64,000 bases of DNA from an uncultured bacterium. Lineage in GTDB: Bacteria > Bacillota > Clostridia > Peptostreptococcales > Anaerovoracaceae. Position numbers and translations under genes: made by a program. The notes under the pieces were generated by a model. The model did no database searches. It saw only the letters and a program-made list of their open reading frames with translations, and was not told where the DNA came from. This document shows positions 14,098 to 22,990 of the stretch, piece after piece. Every line of letters starts with the position of its first letter. Position 1 is the first letter of the stretch. The stretch spans positions 4,475 to 68,474 of the forward strand of contig CAJMLL010000005.1 in assembly GCA_905214225.1 (NCBI GenBank), in the 5' to 3' direction.

Positions 14098-15506
14098 CCC
14101 TGTTCATGCGTCCGCAGTCTCAGTCTCTGCGCGCGTTCCTCCTTTCTCTCTCCTAGATGTTTCAGCCGGTAATACGGACTTCCCGGAACGTGATCCGCAC
14201 AGAGATGGGCGCCCGCGACTCCCAGCCTGGTCATCACCGACAGCCCGAATCTGCGCATTCCGTATTCCGGTCCGAATAATTTATCCATTGTTCTGGAAGA
14301 CGGTATGTCGTAAAAATACTCCACCGCCTTATAAAACTCTTCCTGCAGCTGCCATGGCGTCATTTTAGCAGGCTTGAAGGTAACATTCATCATGTCGAAC
14401 TGCTCCCAGTCATGGGTCAGCATCCGGCCTTCCTTCACGAACTGCTCGTATACCGGTGTTCCCGGGTAGGGAGTCAGAATCGCACACTGCAGCTGATAGG
14501 CGTTCACTGATTTCGCAAAGGCGACGCTCCGGTGTATGTCTTCAATTGAATCATCATCAATCCCCAGAACCAGACTCGCAATCAGACGGATTCCATGGTC
14601 CGCACACGCCTTTGCAGCGTCGCGGATATCCTGGATGCTCTGCCTCTTGTTCACACGGTCGAGCGCCTTCTGATTCAGCGACTCGATTCCGATCAGAACC
14701 CGGGTCAGATGAGCATCGTGCAGGAGCTGAAGCAGCTCCTCATCCTTTGCGAGATCGGTACGCCCGAAGAAAAATGTTTCTTTAAACGTTAATCCCTCTG
14801 CAATCATTCTCCGGCAGATCTCCTTGGCTCTTTCCTTATCTGCCGTAAAATTGTCATCTTCAAAATTCATATATTGAAATCCCATGTCCTTATACATGCG
14901 GATTTCCTCGATAACGTTATCTACACTTCGCTGACGGTAGGGCGCAAACATTCTCGATGTCGTGCAGAACGTACAGCAGAAGGGACAGCCTCTGGTGGTA
15001 ATCACGTTCGCGCATTCCGTCGGCGTCCTGAGAATAGAATAATCCGGAAAGGGGACACTGTCCAGATCACAGATCGGATCCGGCCTTACAATCGGATCCT
15101 TGATTCTGCCTTCTACGACATCCAGAATGACCGATTCTCCCTCTCCGACGATTATCTGATCAGCATGCTGCAGAGCCTCCTCCGGCAGCGCAGATACGTG
15201 GAATCCGCCCATCAGAACTCTTGCGTCACTTTCCCGGTGAACGATATCCGCCAGTTCGTATCCACGCGGCGCCGTCGATGTCATCAGGCAGAAGCAGAAC
15301 ACATCTGTGTCGTCCAGCATCTCTTCAATATGAACAGGTCCGTTCAGTTCTTCATATACCTCAACTTCGTGACCGGCTTCCTTTAATATATGTCCAAGGA
15401 TCAGCGGACCGGTGATTGAATTCGGGTGTCCGTAAATTTTGCCGCCGAACCGGTATGCCGGAATTCTTCTGATCCTTGCAGTCGGCGTAATAAATACAAT
15501 CTTCAC
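14094..15506 (-). CDS. B12-binding-domain radical SAM protein
   Basis: The 470-residue protein starts with GTG (15506), preceded by AGGGAGG. The N-terminal 150 residues form a cobalamin-binding Rossmann-type domain (MKIVFITPTARI, GPLILGHILKEAGHEVEV, MGGFHVSALPEEAL, IVGEGE). The radical SAM core follows, with the [4Fe-4S] motif CPFCCTFC, NFEDDNFTADKERA and VLGIDDDSIEDI segments and an LTPYPGTP motif. This is the architecture of class B or B12-dependent radical SAM enzymes such as methyltransferases and BchE-like ring-forming enzymes. No conserved partner reveals the substrate. The downstream 47-residue peptide overlaps by 4 nt, and a TetR gene lies upstream on the same strand. Confidence 0.88.
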   Translation of the reverse strand: MKIVFITPTARIRRIPAYRFGGKIYGHPNSITGPLILGHILKEAGHEVEVYEELNGPVHIEEMLDDTDVFCFCLMTSTAPRGYELADIVHRESDARVLMGGFHVSALPEEALQHADQIIVGEGESVILDVVEGRIKDPIVRPDPICDLDSVPFPDYSILRTPTECANVITTRGCPFCCTFCTTSRMFAPYRQRSVDNVIEEIRMYKDMGFQYMNFEDDNFTADKERAKEICRRMIAEGLTFKETFFFGRTDLAKDEELLQLLHDAHLTRVLIGIESLNQKALDRVNKRQSIQDIRDAAKACADHGIRLIASLVLGIDDDSIEDIHRSVAFAKSVNAYQLQCAILTPYPGTPVYEQFVKEGRMLTHDWEQFDMMNVTFKPAKMTPWQLQEEFYKAVEYFYDIPSSRTMDKLFGPEYGMRRFGLSVMTRLGVAGAHLCADHVPGSPYYRLKHLGERKEERAQRLRLRTHEQG

Positions 15507-15628
15507 TGTTCCCTCCCTGTGTGATCCATCTCACAGACCGGCCGGGGAAAAAACCGGCCGATATTCAGTGTATACAATTCCTGTTGTCTCTATTTTAACG
15601 CCGGAAAAATATCTCTCAATGAACAAGA

Positions 15629-15663
15629 ATGCCGGTCTGTACCCAAATGGTACAAACCGGCAT
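15629..15663 (-). terminator. Strong hairpin downstream of TetR gene
   Basis: GCCGGT(c)TGTACC and GGTACA(a)ACCGGC form a 12-bp stem with one mismatch and 5-nt loop. The T tract on the minus strand is weak (ATTCTTGTTC). It probably ends the TetR transcript; an operator for the downstream radical SAM gene is the alternative. A second GGCCGG-rich hairpin follows at about 15539-15562. Confidence 0.5.
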
Positions 15664-15707
15664 AATTGGCCCAAAATAATTCTGAATTTTTCTTTATTAT
15701 TCTTAAG

Positions 15708-16286
15708 TTATAGTCTGTCCGGCTCCGGATCATCCTTCTGCGGCGTGATGCGGAAAGCCATATCGATCGATCCGGCCAGAAGATCTCCCAGTCTTCTGGT
15801 CATCGACACAATGTCATACATCATATCTGCGTCAAACCAGTCCAGAAGCAGGCCCTCGATCGCGCTGGAATAAAAGTGGATCAGGAGATCCATATCCTCG
15901 TCAGACAGACTCTGCTCCCTCATAATCAGCTGAATATAACGCCTTACTCCGCAGTCGCACACCCGTTTGAAGGCCTGCTGGAAGCGGCGGTGATCATCGC
16001 TGTGGAGAATATGAATGATTTCTGCCTTCTTTTTTAAGGTGAACTCTTCCTCCTTAATCAGACAGCCGACAAAATTAGACGTCCGGTAATTCTGTTCGAC
16101 AATCTTTTCTGCCTGCTCAATGAAATACTGTTCCGGCACATCCGCAAGACAGGAAAAATGGTAATAAAAAGCATGCCTGCTGATTTCACATTTCTCCGTA
16201 AGCATTTTCACCGTGATTTTATTAAAGGCATGCTGTTTCAGCAACTTCATGAACTCACTGGTAATATGTCTTTCCATTACATCCAT
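15708..16286 (-). CDS. TetR-family transcriptional regulator
   Basis: In this 192-residue protein the DNA-binding segment is TVKMLTEKCEISRHAFYYHF (about residues 23-45), a divergent TetR helix-turn-helix resembling DhaS-type regulators. The C-terminal domain is helical and ends in a charged tail (QKDDPEPDRL). I start it at 16286, 7 nt after AGGAGG, rather than at 16310, which begins inside the ribosome site. Upstream is rlmD in the opposite reading order but same strand. Downstream, about 200 nt away, is the B12 radical SAM gene, the most likely regulated neighbour. The ligand is unknown. Confidence 0.83.
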   Translation of the reverse strand: MDVMERHITSEFMKLLKQHAFNKITVKMLTEKCEISRHAFYYHFSCLADVPEQYFIEQAEKIVEQNYRTSNFVGCLIKEEEFTLKKKAEIIHILHSDDHRRFQQAFKRVCDCGVRRYIQLIMREQSLSDEDMDLLIHFYSSAIEGLLLDWFDADMMYDIVSMTRRLGDLLAGSIDMAFRITPQKDDPEPDRL

Positions 16287-16373
16287 AGCAGCCCTCCTTT
16301 CCATCCTCAACTAATCGCAGATTTATCCACCCTCATTAACCACCGGAAAAATCCAGTGCGCAGGGCAGCAGCC

Positions 16374-17900
16374 TTACTCCCGGGTCAGCAGCACAGCAGC
16401 TTCCAGTCTCCCGGTCTGCGGGAACATGTCAAAGGGCGTCATCTCTGCCGCTCTGTATCCGCATCCGGACAGGAAGCTCAGATCTCTGGCCAGAGTCGGC
16501 GGCTCACAGGAGACATAGACGATTTTTCCCGGAGCGGCATCTGCACAGACCTGAAGAAGGGACTGGTCACATCCTGCGCGCGGCGGATCCAGGATGATGC
16601 AGTCCACACCGTCCAGCCGAACCTTCAGCAAGTCTTCCGGCGACGGGTCTTTCTCTTGCGCATTACTTTTTGTCCCCGGAAGATGAGGCGCATCGGATTT
16701 CACCTCTGCCGCTTCCTCTGTTCCGAGAACCTTTCCGATCTCATCTTCCGCTTTTCCGGTCACGTAACGCGCATGGACGATTCCGTTGATAACCGCATTC
16801 CGGTTCGCCGCGACCACGGCTTCATGACTGGACTCGATGCCCACCAGTTCGATCTGATCCTGCATGCGTCCGGAAAGCCACAGCCCGATCGTGCCGGCGC
16901 CGCAGTACAGATCCAGCACATGGTCTCCCGGTTTCAGGTCTGCATAGTCACTGACCTGATCGTAGAGCTTTTCCATCATATACGGATTCACCTGATAGAA
17001 GGCCTCCGGGCTGATCTCAAACTTCATCCCGCCAATTTCTTCATGAATCACACGGTCTCCCGCAAGACAGACAGAAGTTTTTCCATAAAGCTCATGATTT
17101 TTCCCGCGGTTCTGGTTGATCCAGACGCTGGTCAGCGCGTATCCCGGATCCTCCCCGAGATTGTAAACGGCATCATCCAGCATGCCGACCAGCTTTTCAC
17201 CGTTCGGAATGCCCTTTCCGTTGATCACCAGAATCACCATAACCTCGCCGCTTCCAAAGGCCGTGCGGACGATCATGTTTTTCAGCAGCCCTTTTCCGGT
17301 TCTTGGATTGAAGGCCTGCACGTGATCCGACTCCATAAACGCTCTCAGGGCCTCTGCACAGGCCAGGGCCGCAGGTGACTGGATCTGACATTCCGGGCAG
17401 TCCGCGGCACGATGGGTCCGGTTCTGGTAGAATCCGACCACCGGCTTTCCATTCTCCTCGGATACAGTAAAAACAGCCTTGCTGCGGTAATGCAGGGCGC
17501 CGTCTGCGGCATCGTCTCCCATTCCGACAGCCGGGCGGACAGCGACATCCTTCAGGCCGCCGATCCGCTGCACCGCATCCTGAAGATGGCGCTGCTTCAG
17601 CTTCAGCTGTTCTTCATACTGCAGGCCTCCAAGGGCGCAGCCGCCGCAGGATTTCTGATGCGGGCAGTATTTCTCCTCTGTGCGCAGAGAAGAGGCCGTA
17701 TCCAGGAACATCATCTCCGCCTGGGCGTAACGCTTTTTCATTTTCTTCACTTCACAGCGCACCAGGTCTCCCGGAAGCGGCACGGCACCGGCATCAGATC
17801 TGCGGATGAAGACCATGCGCCCGTCTTCTGCCCGGCCGAGCCCCTGTCCGTCTTCCGTGACATCTTCAATTCTGATCTGCAGGATATCTCCTTTTTCCAT
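16374..17900 (-). CDS. rlmD: 23S rRNA (uracil-C5)-methyltransferase, RlmD/RumA type
   Basis: In this 508-residue protein an N-terminal TRAM domain (residues 1-60) is followed by the [4Fe-4S] cysteines CPHQKSCGGC (from about 79) and CPEC. The SAM-binding methyltransferase core has LDLYCGAGTIGLWL, then LDPPRAGC. The catalytic nucleophile motif is YVSCEPPTLARDL, and the C-terminal FDMFPQTGRLEAAVLL closes the fold. An insertion of about 30 residues (around GTEEAAEVKSDAPHLPGTKS) lies between the GKAED and VDCIILDPP strands. Family members methylate 23S rRNA U747 or U1939; the exact uridine cannot be told. The preceding 200 nt contain several small GC-rich hairpins (near 17937-18040) but no clear terminator. 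Confidence 0.92.
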   Translation of the reverse strand: MEKGDILQIRIEDVTEDGQGLGRAEDGRMVFIRRSDAGAVPLPGDLVRCEVKKMKKRYAQAEMMFLDTASSLRTEEKYCPHQKSCGGCALGGLQYEEQLKLKQRHLQDAVQRIGGLKDVAVRPAVGMGDDAADGALHYRSKAVFTVSEENGKPVVGFYQNRTHRAADCPECQIQSPAALACAEALRAFMESDHVQAFNPRTGKGLLKNMIVRTAFGSGEVMVILVINGKGIPNGEKLVGMLDDAVYNLGEDPGYALTSVWINQNRGKNHELYGKTSVCLAGDRVIHEEIGGMKFEISPEAFYQVNPYMMEKLYDQVSDYADLKPGDHVLDLYCGAGTIGLWLSGRMQDQIELVGIESSHEAVVAANRNAVINGIVHARYVTGKAEDEIGKVLGTEEAAEVKSDAPHLPGTKSNAQEKDPSPEDLLKVRLDGVDCIILDPPRAGCDQSLLQVCADAAPGKIVYVSCEPPTLARDLSFLSGCGYRAAEMTPFDMFPQTGRLEAAVLLTRE

Positions 17901-18106
17901 TGTATTCTCCTGTCATTCGCGGATTCAGTGGGAACAAGGCCCGGTGATGCCGGGATGCGCGGGATGAACCTCTGCATCCGGTCATCTGGCTGACGCGCCG
18001 TTACGCATCCTGCGTATCAGCAGTACTGCCGGGCCTCATCCTTTCCCCTCCTATATCATTTATACACTATTTCCAGAAATTTACATGCTATTTTTTTGCT
18101 ATTTTT

Positions 18107-19831
18107 TTATTTTCTCTTTCCACGGAAGGCACGGAATCCTTCGCCGGATTTTCCGCGTCTTGCGCCCTTCCCGGAGTGGCTGCCCGGCTTTACAAACTTC
18201 CCGGAGCGCTTTCTGCCGGAAAAGTCACGTCCGGAATGGCCGCGGCTGCCGGACTTTTCATATCTGCCGCCCTCCCGTCTTCCGGAATCTTTTCCGAAGT
18301 CCCGGGATGAGGATCTCCGGTCTATGCCAAAGTCACGGGATTCTGCATCACGGCGCTTTCTTGAATGTTGATTTTTGTCCCTGCTGAAGTCGGAATCGGA
18401 GCGGCCGGATCTGCGGCGGCTCTTTCCGTACTGACCGGATTTCCCAGATCTTCCGGAATGTCCGGAATTTCCATTGCGGCCGGAATTTCTGCGGGAACCC
18501 TTCTTTCCGCCTCCGCGCTTTCCGGAAACGATCTCGATGTCTTCACGCGCCTCGCCCAGGCTCTCTCTCAGGAAAGCCGCCGCGATCAGCAGCTGGTCGG
18601 TGTGGTTCTCCATGGCGTAGCTTCTGATCATATCCGCGTATTCTGTCAGATCCATGCCCTCACAGAACTTCAGCGCGCGCTCAATGTTGCTGTTCGCCTT
18701 GATCGGCATAACGTCGCGGTAGCTCGGCATTACCTTTTCCTTGATGGATGCACCGGTGAATTCCTGCAGAGCATTGATCTTGCGGCGTTCTCTGGTGTTG
18801 ATCAGGGAAACGGCCTTACCCTTCTTTCCGGCACGGCCTGTACGTCCGATTCTGTGCACGTAGTATTCCATCTCCTGCGGAAGGTCGTAGTTGAATACGA
18901 TGTCCACGTCATCCACGTCGATTCCGCGGGCTGCAACGTCCGTAGCCAGCAGAAGATCCAGATTTCCGCTTCTGAACAGGTCCATCACACGGTCTCTCTG
19001 CTGCTGAGACAGATCTCCGTGCAGGCCCTCTGCGGAATAACCGCGCCTCTTCAGCAGCAGGGTCAGCTGGTCGACCTTGCGCTTAGTGTTGCAGAAAACC
19101 AGAGCGCGCTTCGGGCACATATAGTCGATCAGACGGCAGAGCGCCTCATCCTTCTGTCTGCCTTTTACCATATAATAGCTCTGCTTGATCTTCGGAACCG
19201 TCAGCTCGTCGTGAGAAACCTCGATAATCTCCGGGTCCTTCTGATAGGCGCGGGTCAGCTCCAGAATCTCGTCCGGCATGGTCGCGGAGAACAGCGCCGT
19301 CTGACGCTCCTCCGGCATGGCCTGGCAGATCGTCTCAATGTCGTCGCGAAAGCCCATATCCAGCATTTCATCCGCCTCATCCAGAACGAGGTATTTCACG
19401 TTTTCCAGCTTCAGCGTACCTCTGCGCATGTGGTCCATCACACGTCCCGGCGTTCCGATCACTGCCGTAACGCCCTTTCTGAGCGCCTTCAGCTGGCGGA
19501 CGATGTCAGAGCCTCCGTAAACCGACAGGATCTTCAGACCGTCCACATACTTTCCCATTGTCGCGATTTCCTCCGCGTCCTGCATGGCCAGCTCTCTCGT
19601 CGGACAAAGAACAACCGCCTGCACGCTGCGCTCTGCAGGCTCCACAAGGGAGAGAAGCGGAATTCCGAATGCCGCGGTCTTTCCTGTTCCCGTCTGCGCC
19701 AGGCCGACGATGTCCTTTCCGTCCAGAATTGCAGGAATCGCCTGCTCCTGAATCGGTGTCATCTCCTCAAATCCCATCTCTGCGATGCCCTGAAGGATTT
19801 CTGCTTTTAAATTTGTGTCTTGATACTTCAT
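18107..19831 (-). CDS. DEAD-box ATP-dependent RNA helicase with long basic Ser/Gly/Arg tail
   Basis: This 574-residue protein has all the core motifs: Q motif GFEEMTPIQ, AQTGTGKT, PTRELA, VLDEADEM, SAT, and HRIGRTGRAG. Relatives are CshA and DeaD, which remodel mRNA and ribosomal precursors, especially in the cold. The last about 145 residues are a low-complexity RNA-binding tail dominated by SG, GR, KSG and RS repeats, much longer than the helicase core requires. I place the start at 19831 (MKYQDTNLKAEIL), since the frame to 20002 has no ribosome site and contains the promoter. Only an AGAAGAG-type weak site precedes the ATG. It is transcribed from a promoter inside the 3' end of the LysR gene. 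Confidence 0.92.
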   Translation of the reverse strand: MKYQDTNLKAEILQGIAEMGFEEMTPIQEQAIPAILDGKDIVGLAQTGTGKTAAFGIPLLSLVEPAERSVQAVVLCPTRELAMQDAEEIATMGKYVDGLKILSVYGGSDIVRQLKALRKGVTAVIGTPGRVMDHMRRGTLKLENVKYLVLDEADEMLDMGFRDDIETICQAMPEERQTALFSATMPDEILELTRAYQKDPEIIEVSHDELTVPKIKQSYYMVKGRQKDEALCRLIDYMCPKRALVFCNTKRKVDQLTLLLKRRGYSAEGLHGDLSQQQRDRVMDLFRSGNLDLLLATDVAARGIDVDDVDIVFNYDLPQEMEYYVHRIGRTGRAGKKGKAVSLINTRERRKINALQEFTGASIKEKVMPSYRDVMPIKANSNIERALKFCEGMDLTEYADMIRSYAMENHTDQLLIAAAFLRESLGEAREDIEIVSGKRGGGKKGSRRNSGRNGNSGHSGRSGKSGQYGKSRRRSGRSDSDFSRDKNQHSRKRRDAESRDFGIDRRSSSRDFGKDSGRREGGRYEKSGSRGHSGRDFSGRKRSGKFVKPGSHSGKGARRGKSGEGFRAFRGKRK

Positions 19832-19973
19832 TATATATGTCTCTTCTCTTTCTTCTGCTTCGGGCACCGCCGGAAACCTCTTTCTCCAGTCACGCCCATC
19901 CTGTGCAGACTTCTTCCTGTACGCGGATTCCAAGTATTCCGCGCCTGCGCTGAAAAACAGCGTCAATCGTTCT

Positions 19974-20002
19974 ATTATACTCTGTCCGGACCGTGTATAC
20001 AA
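19974..20002 (-). promoter_or_regulatory. Promoter of the DEAD-box helicase gene
   Basis: On the minus strand TTGTAT (20002-19997), 17 nt and TATAAT (19979-19974), overlapping the end of the LysR gene. The transcript leader would be about 135 nt. Confidence 0.65.
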
Positions 20003-20934
20003 TCATTATTTCCGGATTTACCCTTGTCTTTTTCTTTTGTCCCCTCCCGCTCCTGAATGTAGCCATCGAGGAACTTCCGCAGGGCCCGGGTAAAGGAATT
20101 TCCCGCATTCTGCTTCAGAGTGATCAGATTAAGCGCAATGTCGATTTCCGGATCCAGCGGAACGGCCTTTCCACCATATCTCCGGACAAATGATTCCGGG
20201 CCAAGGGCAATCCCGGCTCCGCTTCTGACCAGGGCCATGATGGTCTCGATGTCCTGCGCGCGGTAAACCTTCTTTACATGAATGCCCCAGGTATAGCGCA
20301 GCTCCTGGAGAACGGAATCGTCCAGACAGCCTTCCGGCCCGGAAATAAAGGAGCAGCCGTCCAGATCTTCGATCCGGATACTTCTCAGCAGACTCTTCGA
20401 GTCATCATCGGATACCAGGACACACTGCGGCTCTGTAAGAAGCGGATGGATATAGAAGCGTTCCGGATGCGGGACGTGCCCCTCTGGCGGAATTCTGCAG
20501 ATGGCAATTTCAATCTTCTTCTCCTCCAGCATATCCATCATGGATACGCCCACATCCGTCAGGAAAGTCACCGATGTGTCCGGATGGCGGTTGAAAAATT
20601 TCACCAGCGGATCAAAAAGCTCCTGGGAATAGACACGCGGATCCAGGCCGATGGAAATCTCTGAACATACTGCGTCGCTCAGTTTTTTCCGGTCTTCTTC
20701 CAGCCGGGTCCAGGCTTCTTTAACGGCAATCGCATCGGTCTGAAACAGCCGCCCGGAAGCCGTCAGCACGACTCCCTGCGGTTCTCTTCTGAGCAGCTGG
20801 CAGCCGGTTTCCGCTTCCAGATTCTTGATCTGCAGGGAAAGCGCAGGCTGGGAAACATGCAGCTCTTCCGCCGCCTTCGACATGCTCCCATATTCCGCCG
20901 CCGCGAGAAAATACATTACCTGTAGTATCGTCAT
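19975..20934 (-). CDS. LysR-family transcriptional regulator
   Basis: In this 319-residue protein the winged helix-turn-helix is in residues 1-60 (FLAAAEYGSMSKAAEELHVSQPALSLQIKNLE). A periplasmic-binding-protein-like effector domain follows and ends in a charged Lys/Glu tail. I start it at 20934 (MTILQVMYF), 6 nt after GGAG. A further in-frame ATG at 20946 lies before that site. The gene is divergent from iorAB, and a perfect inverted repeat GGTATAAG-N5-CTTATACC lies 30 nt before its start. It is thus a likely regulator of indolepyruvate:ferredoxin oxidoreductase, with the co-inducer perhaps an aromatic amino acid or its oxo acid (inference). Confidence 0.88.
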   Translation of the reverse strand: MTILQVMYFLAAAEYGSMSKAAEELHVSQPALSLQIKNLEAETGCQLLRREPQGVVLTASGRLFQTDAIAVKEAWTRLEEDRKKLSDAVCSEISIGLDPRVYSQELFDPLVKFFNRHPDTSVTFLTDVGVSMMDMLEEKKIEIAICRIPPEGHVPHPERFYIHPLLTEPQCVLVSDDDSKSLLRSIRIEDLDGCSFISGPEGCLDDSVLQELRYTWGIHVKKVYRAQDIETIMALVRSGAGIALGPESFVRRYGGKAVPLDPEIDIALNLITLKQNAGNSFTRALRKFLDGYIQEREGTKEKDKGKSGNNDCIHGPDRV

Positions 20935-20963
20935 ATTACTCTCCATTCTATACGCTTCTGCAA

Positions 20964-20984
20964 GGTATAAGCGTCTCTTATACC
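20964..20984. promoter_or_regulatory. LysR-type binding site between lysR and iorAB
   Basis: GGTATAAG (20964-20971), 5 nt and CTTATACC (20977-20984) is a perfect 8-bp inverted repeat. LysR boxes are commonly interrupted dyads in the divergent promoter region. Confidence 0.6.
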
Positions 20985-21237
20985 CATATATTATAACAGT
21001 ATTTCTATTTTTTCAAGAATTCAGATAAGATAAAAGTATAGAAATCAATACAATAATTCCGCGGCTGATCCGCTGTGTGTGCAGATAAATTTCTGCAGGC
21101 CTGTGCCGGGTATCTGCCGGCAGCATCCACAGCCCTTGATTTACCGCCGCTGAAAACAGAAAATTACAGAAAGTTGAAATTGCGCTTCCGCAATAATGGT
21201 ACAGGCGGAAGCCGGAACGGAAAGGAGACGAGAGGGA

Positions 21238-22989
21238 ATGGAAAAGCGTTTGATGTCGGGAAACGAAGCCATTGCCCGCGGCGCATATGAAGCAGGCGTA
21301 AAGTTCTGCTCTGCGTATCCGGGCACCCCAAGTACAGAAATTTTCGAGAACCTGCCGCAGTATAAGGATGTCCTCCACTGCGAGTGGGCGCCGAATGAGA
21401 AGGTTGCGACAGAGGCAGCATACGGAGCCGCAATGGCCGGTGTCCGCAGCCTGTGCGCAATGAAGCATGTCGGCCTGAATGTCGCGGCCGATCCGCTGTT
21501 CACCGCATCCTATGACGGACTGAACGGAGGCATGGTCCTCGTCAGCGCAGACGACCCGAGCATGCACTCCTCACAGAACGAGCAGGATAACCGCCACTAT
21601 GCAATCGCTGCCAAGATCGCATGTCTGGAACCTTCCGATTCACAGGAATGCAAGGACTTCATGAAATACGCATTCGAAATTTCCGAGAAATTCGATATGC
21701 CGGTTATGCTCCGCACAACAACCCGTGTTTCCCACTCCAAGAGCATTGTCGAGCTGGGAGAACGGACAGAAGCCGAAGTAAAGCCGTATAAACGTGATGC
21801 AGACCGTTTTGTCAGCACACCGGCTCATGCCTGCAAACATCATCCTCAGGTTGAGGCCAACCTGAAAGCGCTGGAAAAGTATGCCTGCGACTGTCCGCTG
21901 AACCGTATGGAAATCAAGGGTTCCAAAGTCGGTGTCGTTACCGCTTCTATTTCTTATCAGTATGCAAAGGAAATCTTCCCAGAGGATACTTCCTTCCTGA
22001 AGCTGGGCCTGACCAATCCTCTTCCGATCAAACTGATCAGAGAGTTCGCGTCCAAAGTTGACAAGCTGTATGTCATTGAAGAGCTGGACGGCATCATGGA
22101 AGAGCAGATCAAGGCTGCAGGAATTGCGTGCACAGGAAAAGATCTGGTCAGCAACATGTTCGAGCTGAATCCGGAGCGTCTGCGCGAGGAAATCTTCGGT
22201 GAGAAGCCGGAGACCGTAGATCCTGGAGTAGAAGCTGTCGGCAGACCGCCTGCACTGTGCCCGGGATGTCCGCACAGAGGATTCTTCTACACCATGAGCA
22301 AGATCAAGGATGCCGTAATCTGCGGAGATATCGGATGCTACACACTGGGATGCGCCGCACCGCTGAACGCCATGGACTCCTGCGTATGTATGGGAGCCGG
22401 ATTCTCAGCAGCAGCCGGAATGGCAAAGGCCTTCGAAGAAACCGGCCAGAAGAAGCATGTCTTCGGCGTACTCGGCGACTCCACCTTCTTCCACAGCGGT
22501 ATGACCGGCGCGGCAGAGATCATCTATAATAACGCAGATGTAATTCCAGTCGTTCTGGATAACTCCATCACCGCGATGACCGGCCAGCAGGATAACCCGG
22601 GAACCGGATTCAACCTGGAAGGAGACATCGCCTCCAAGATCAAGATTGAAGATGTCCTGAAAGCCATCGGATTCAAGAACGTAATCATCGTTGATCCGCA
22701 GGATCTGGATGCCATGAAGAAAGCTGCTGAAGATGCAATGAACAGCACTGAGAAGACGGCCATCATCACACGCCGTCCATGCGCAATGCTGAAACACATC
22801 GACCACCACTTCGGAAAGTGCGTGGTTGACCGCGACGTCTGCATCGGCTGCAAGAAGTGCCTGAGCGTCGGCTGCCCGGCCGTCATGATCAGAGACGGAA
22901 AGTCCATGATCGATACTTCCCTCTGTGTCGGCTGCACCGTCTGCGCACAGGTATGTCCGGTAAAGGCAATCAGAAGGGAGGATCAGTAA
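21238..22989 (+). CDS. iorA: Indolepyruvate:ferredoxin oxidoreductase, alpha subunit
   Basis: This 583-residue subunit oxidises aryl pyruvates (from Trp, Phe, Tyr) to aryl-acetyl-CoA and reduces ferredoxin. The domains are: N-terminal pyrimidine-binding part (SAYPGTPSTEIFENL), a central domain, then a TPP-binding part (CPGCPHRGFFYT, GDIGCYTLG, GVLGDSTFFHSG, DNSITAMTGQQ). A C-terminal two-cluster ferredoxin domain (CIGCKKCLSVGCP and CVGCTVCAQVCP, about residues 533-575) completes it. I use the ATG at 21238 after GAGAGGG; GGAG lies slightly further up. The 250-nt leader contains small hairpins including ATTGCG-CTTC-CGCAAT (21179-21194). iorB starts 1 nt after its stop. Confidence 0.96.
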   Translation: MEKRLMSGNEAIARGAYEAGVKFCSAYPGTPSTEIFENLPQYKDVLHCEWAPNEKVATEAAYGAAMAGVRSLCAMKHVGLNVAADPLFTASYDGLNGGMVLVSADDPSMHSSQNEQDNRHYAIAAKIACLEPSDSQECKDFMKYAFEISEKFDMPVMLRTTTRVSHSKSIVELGERTEAEVKPYKRDADRFVSTPAHACKHHPQVEANLKALEKYACDCPLNRMEIKGSKVGVVTASISYQYAKEIFPEDTSFLKLGLTNPLPIKLIREFASKVDKLYVIEELDGIMEEQIKAAGIACTGKDLVSNMFELNPERLREEIFGEKPETVDPGVEAVGRPPALCPGCPHRGFFYTMSKIKDAVICGDIGCYTLGCAAPLNAMDSCVCMGAGFSAAAGMAKAFEETGQKKHVFGVLGDSTFFHSGMTGAAEIIYNNADVIPVVLDNSITAMTGQQDNPGTGFNLEGDIASKIKIEDVLKAIGFKNVIIVDPQDLDAMKKAAEDAMNSTEKTAIITRRPCAMLKHIDHHFGKCVVDRDVCIGCKKCLSVGCPAVMIRDGKSMIDTSLCVGCTVCAQVCPVKAIRREDQ

Positions 22990-22990
22990 G

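Noticed and set aside
13814..14107. 97-codon open frame after the B12 radical SAM gene
   Set aside because: Different phase from the coupled 47-residue frame, runs through the terminator and has no ribosome site.
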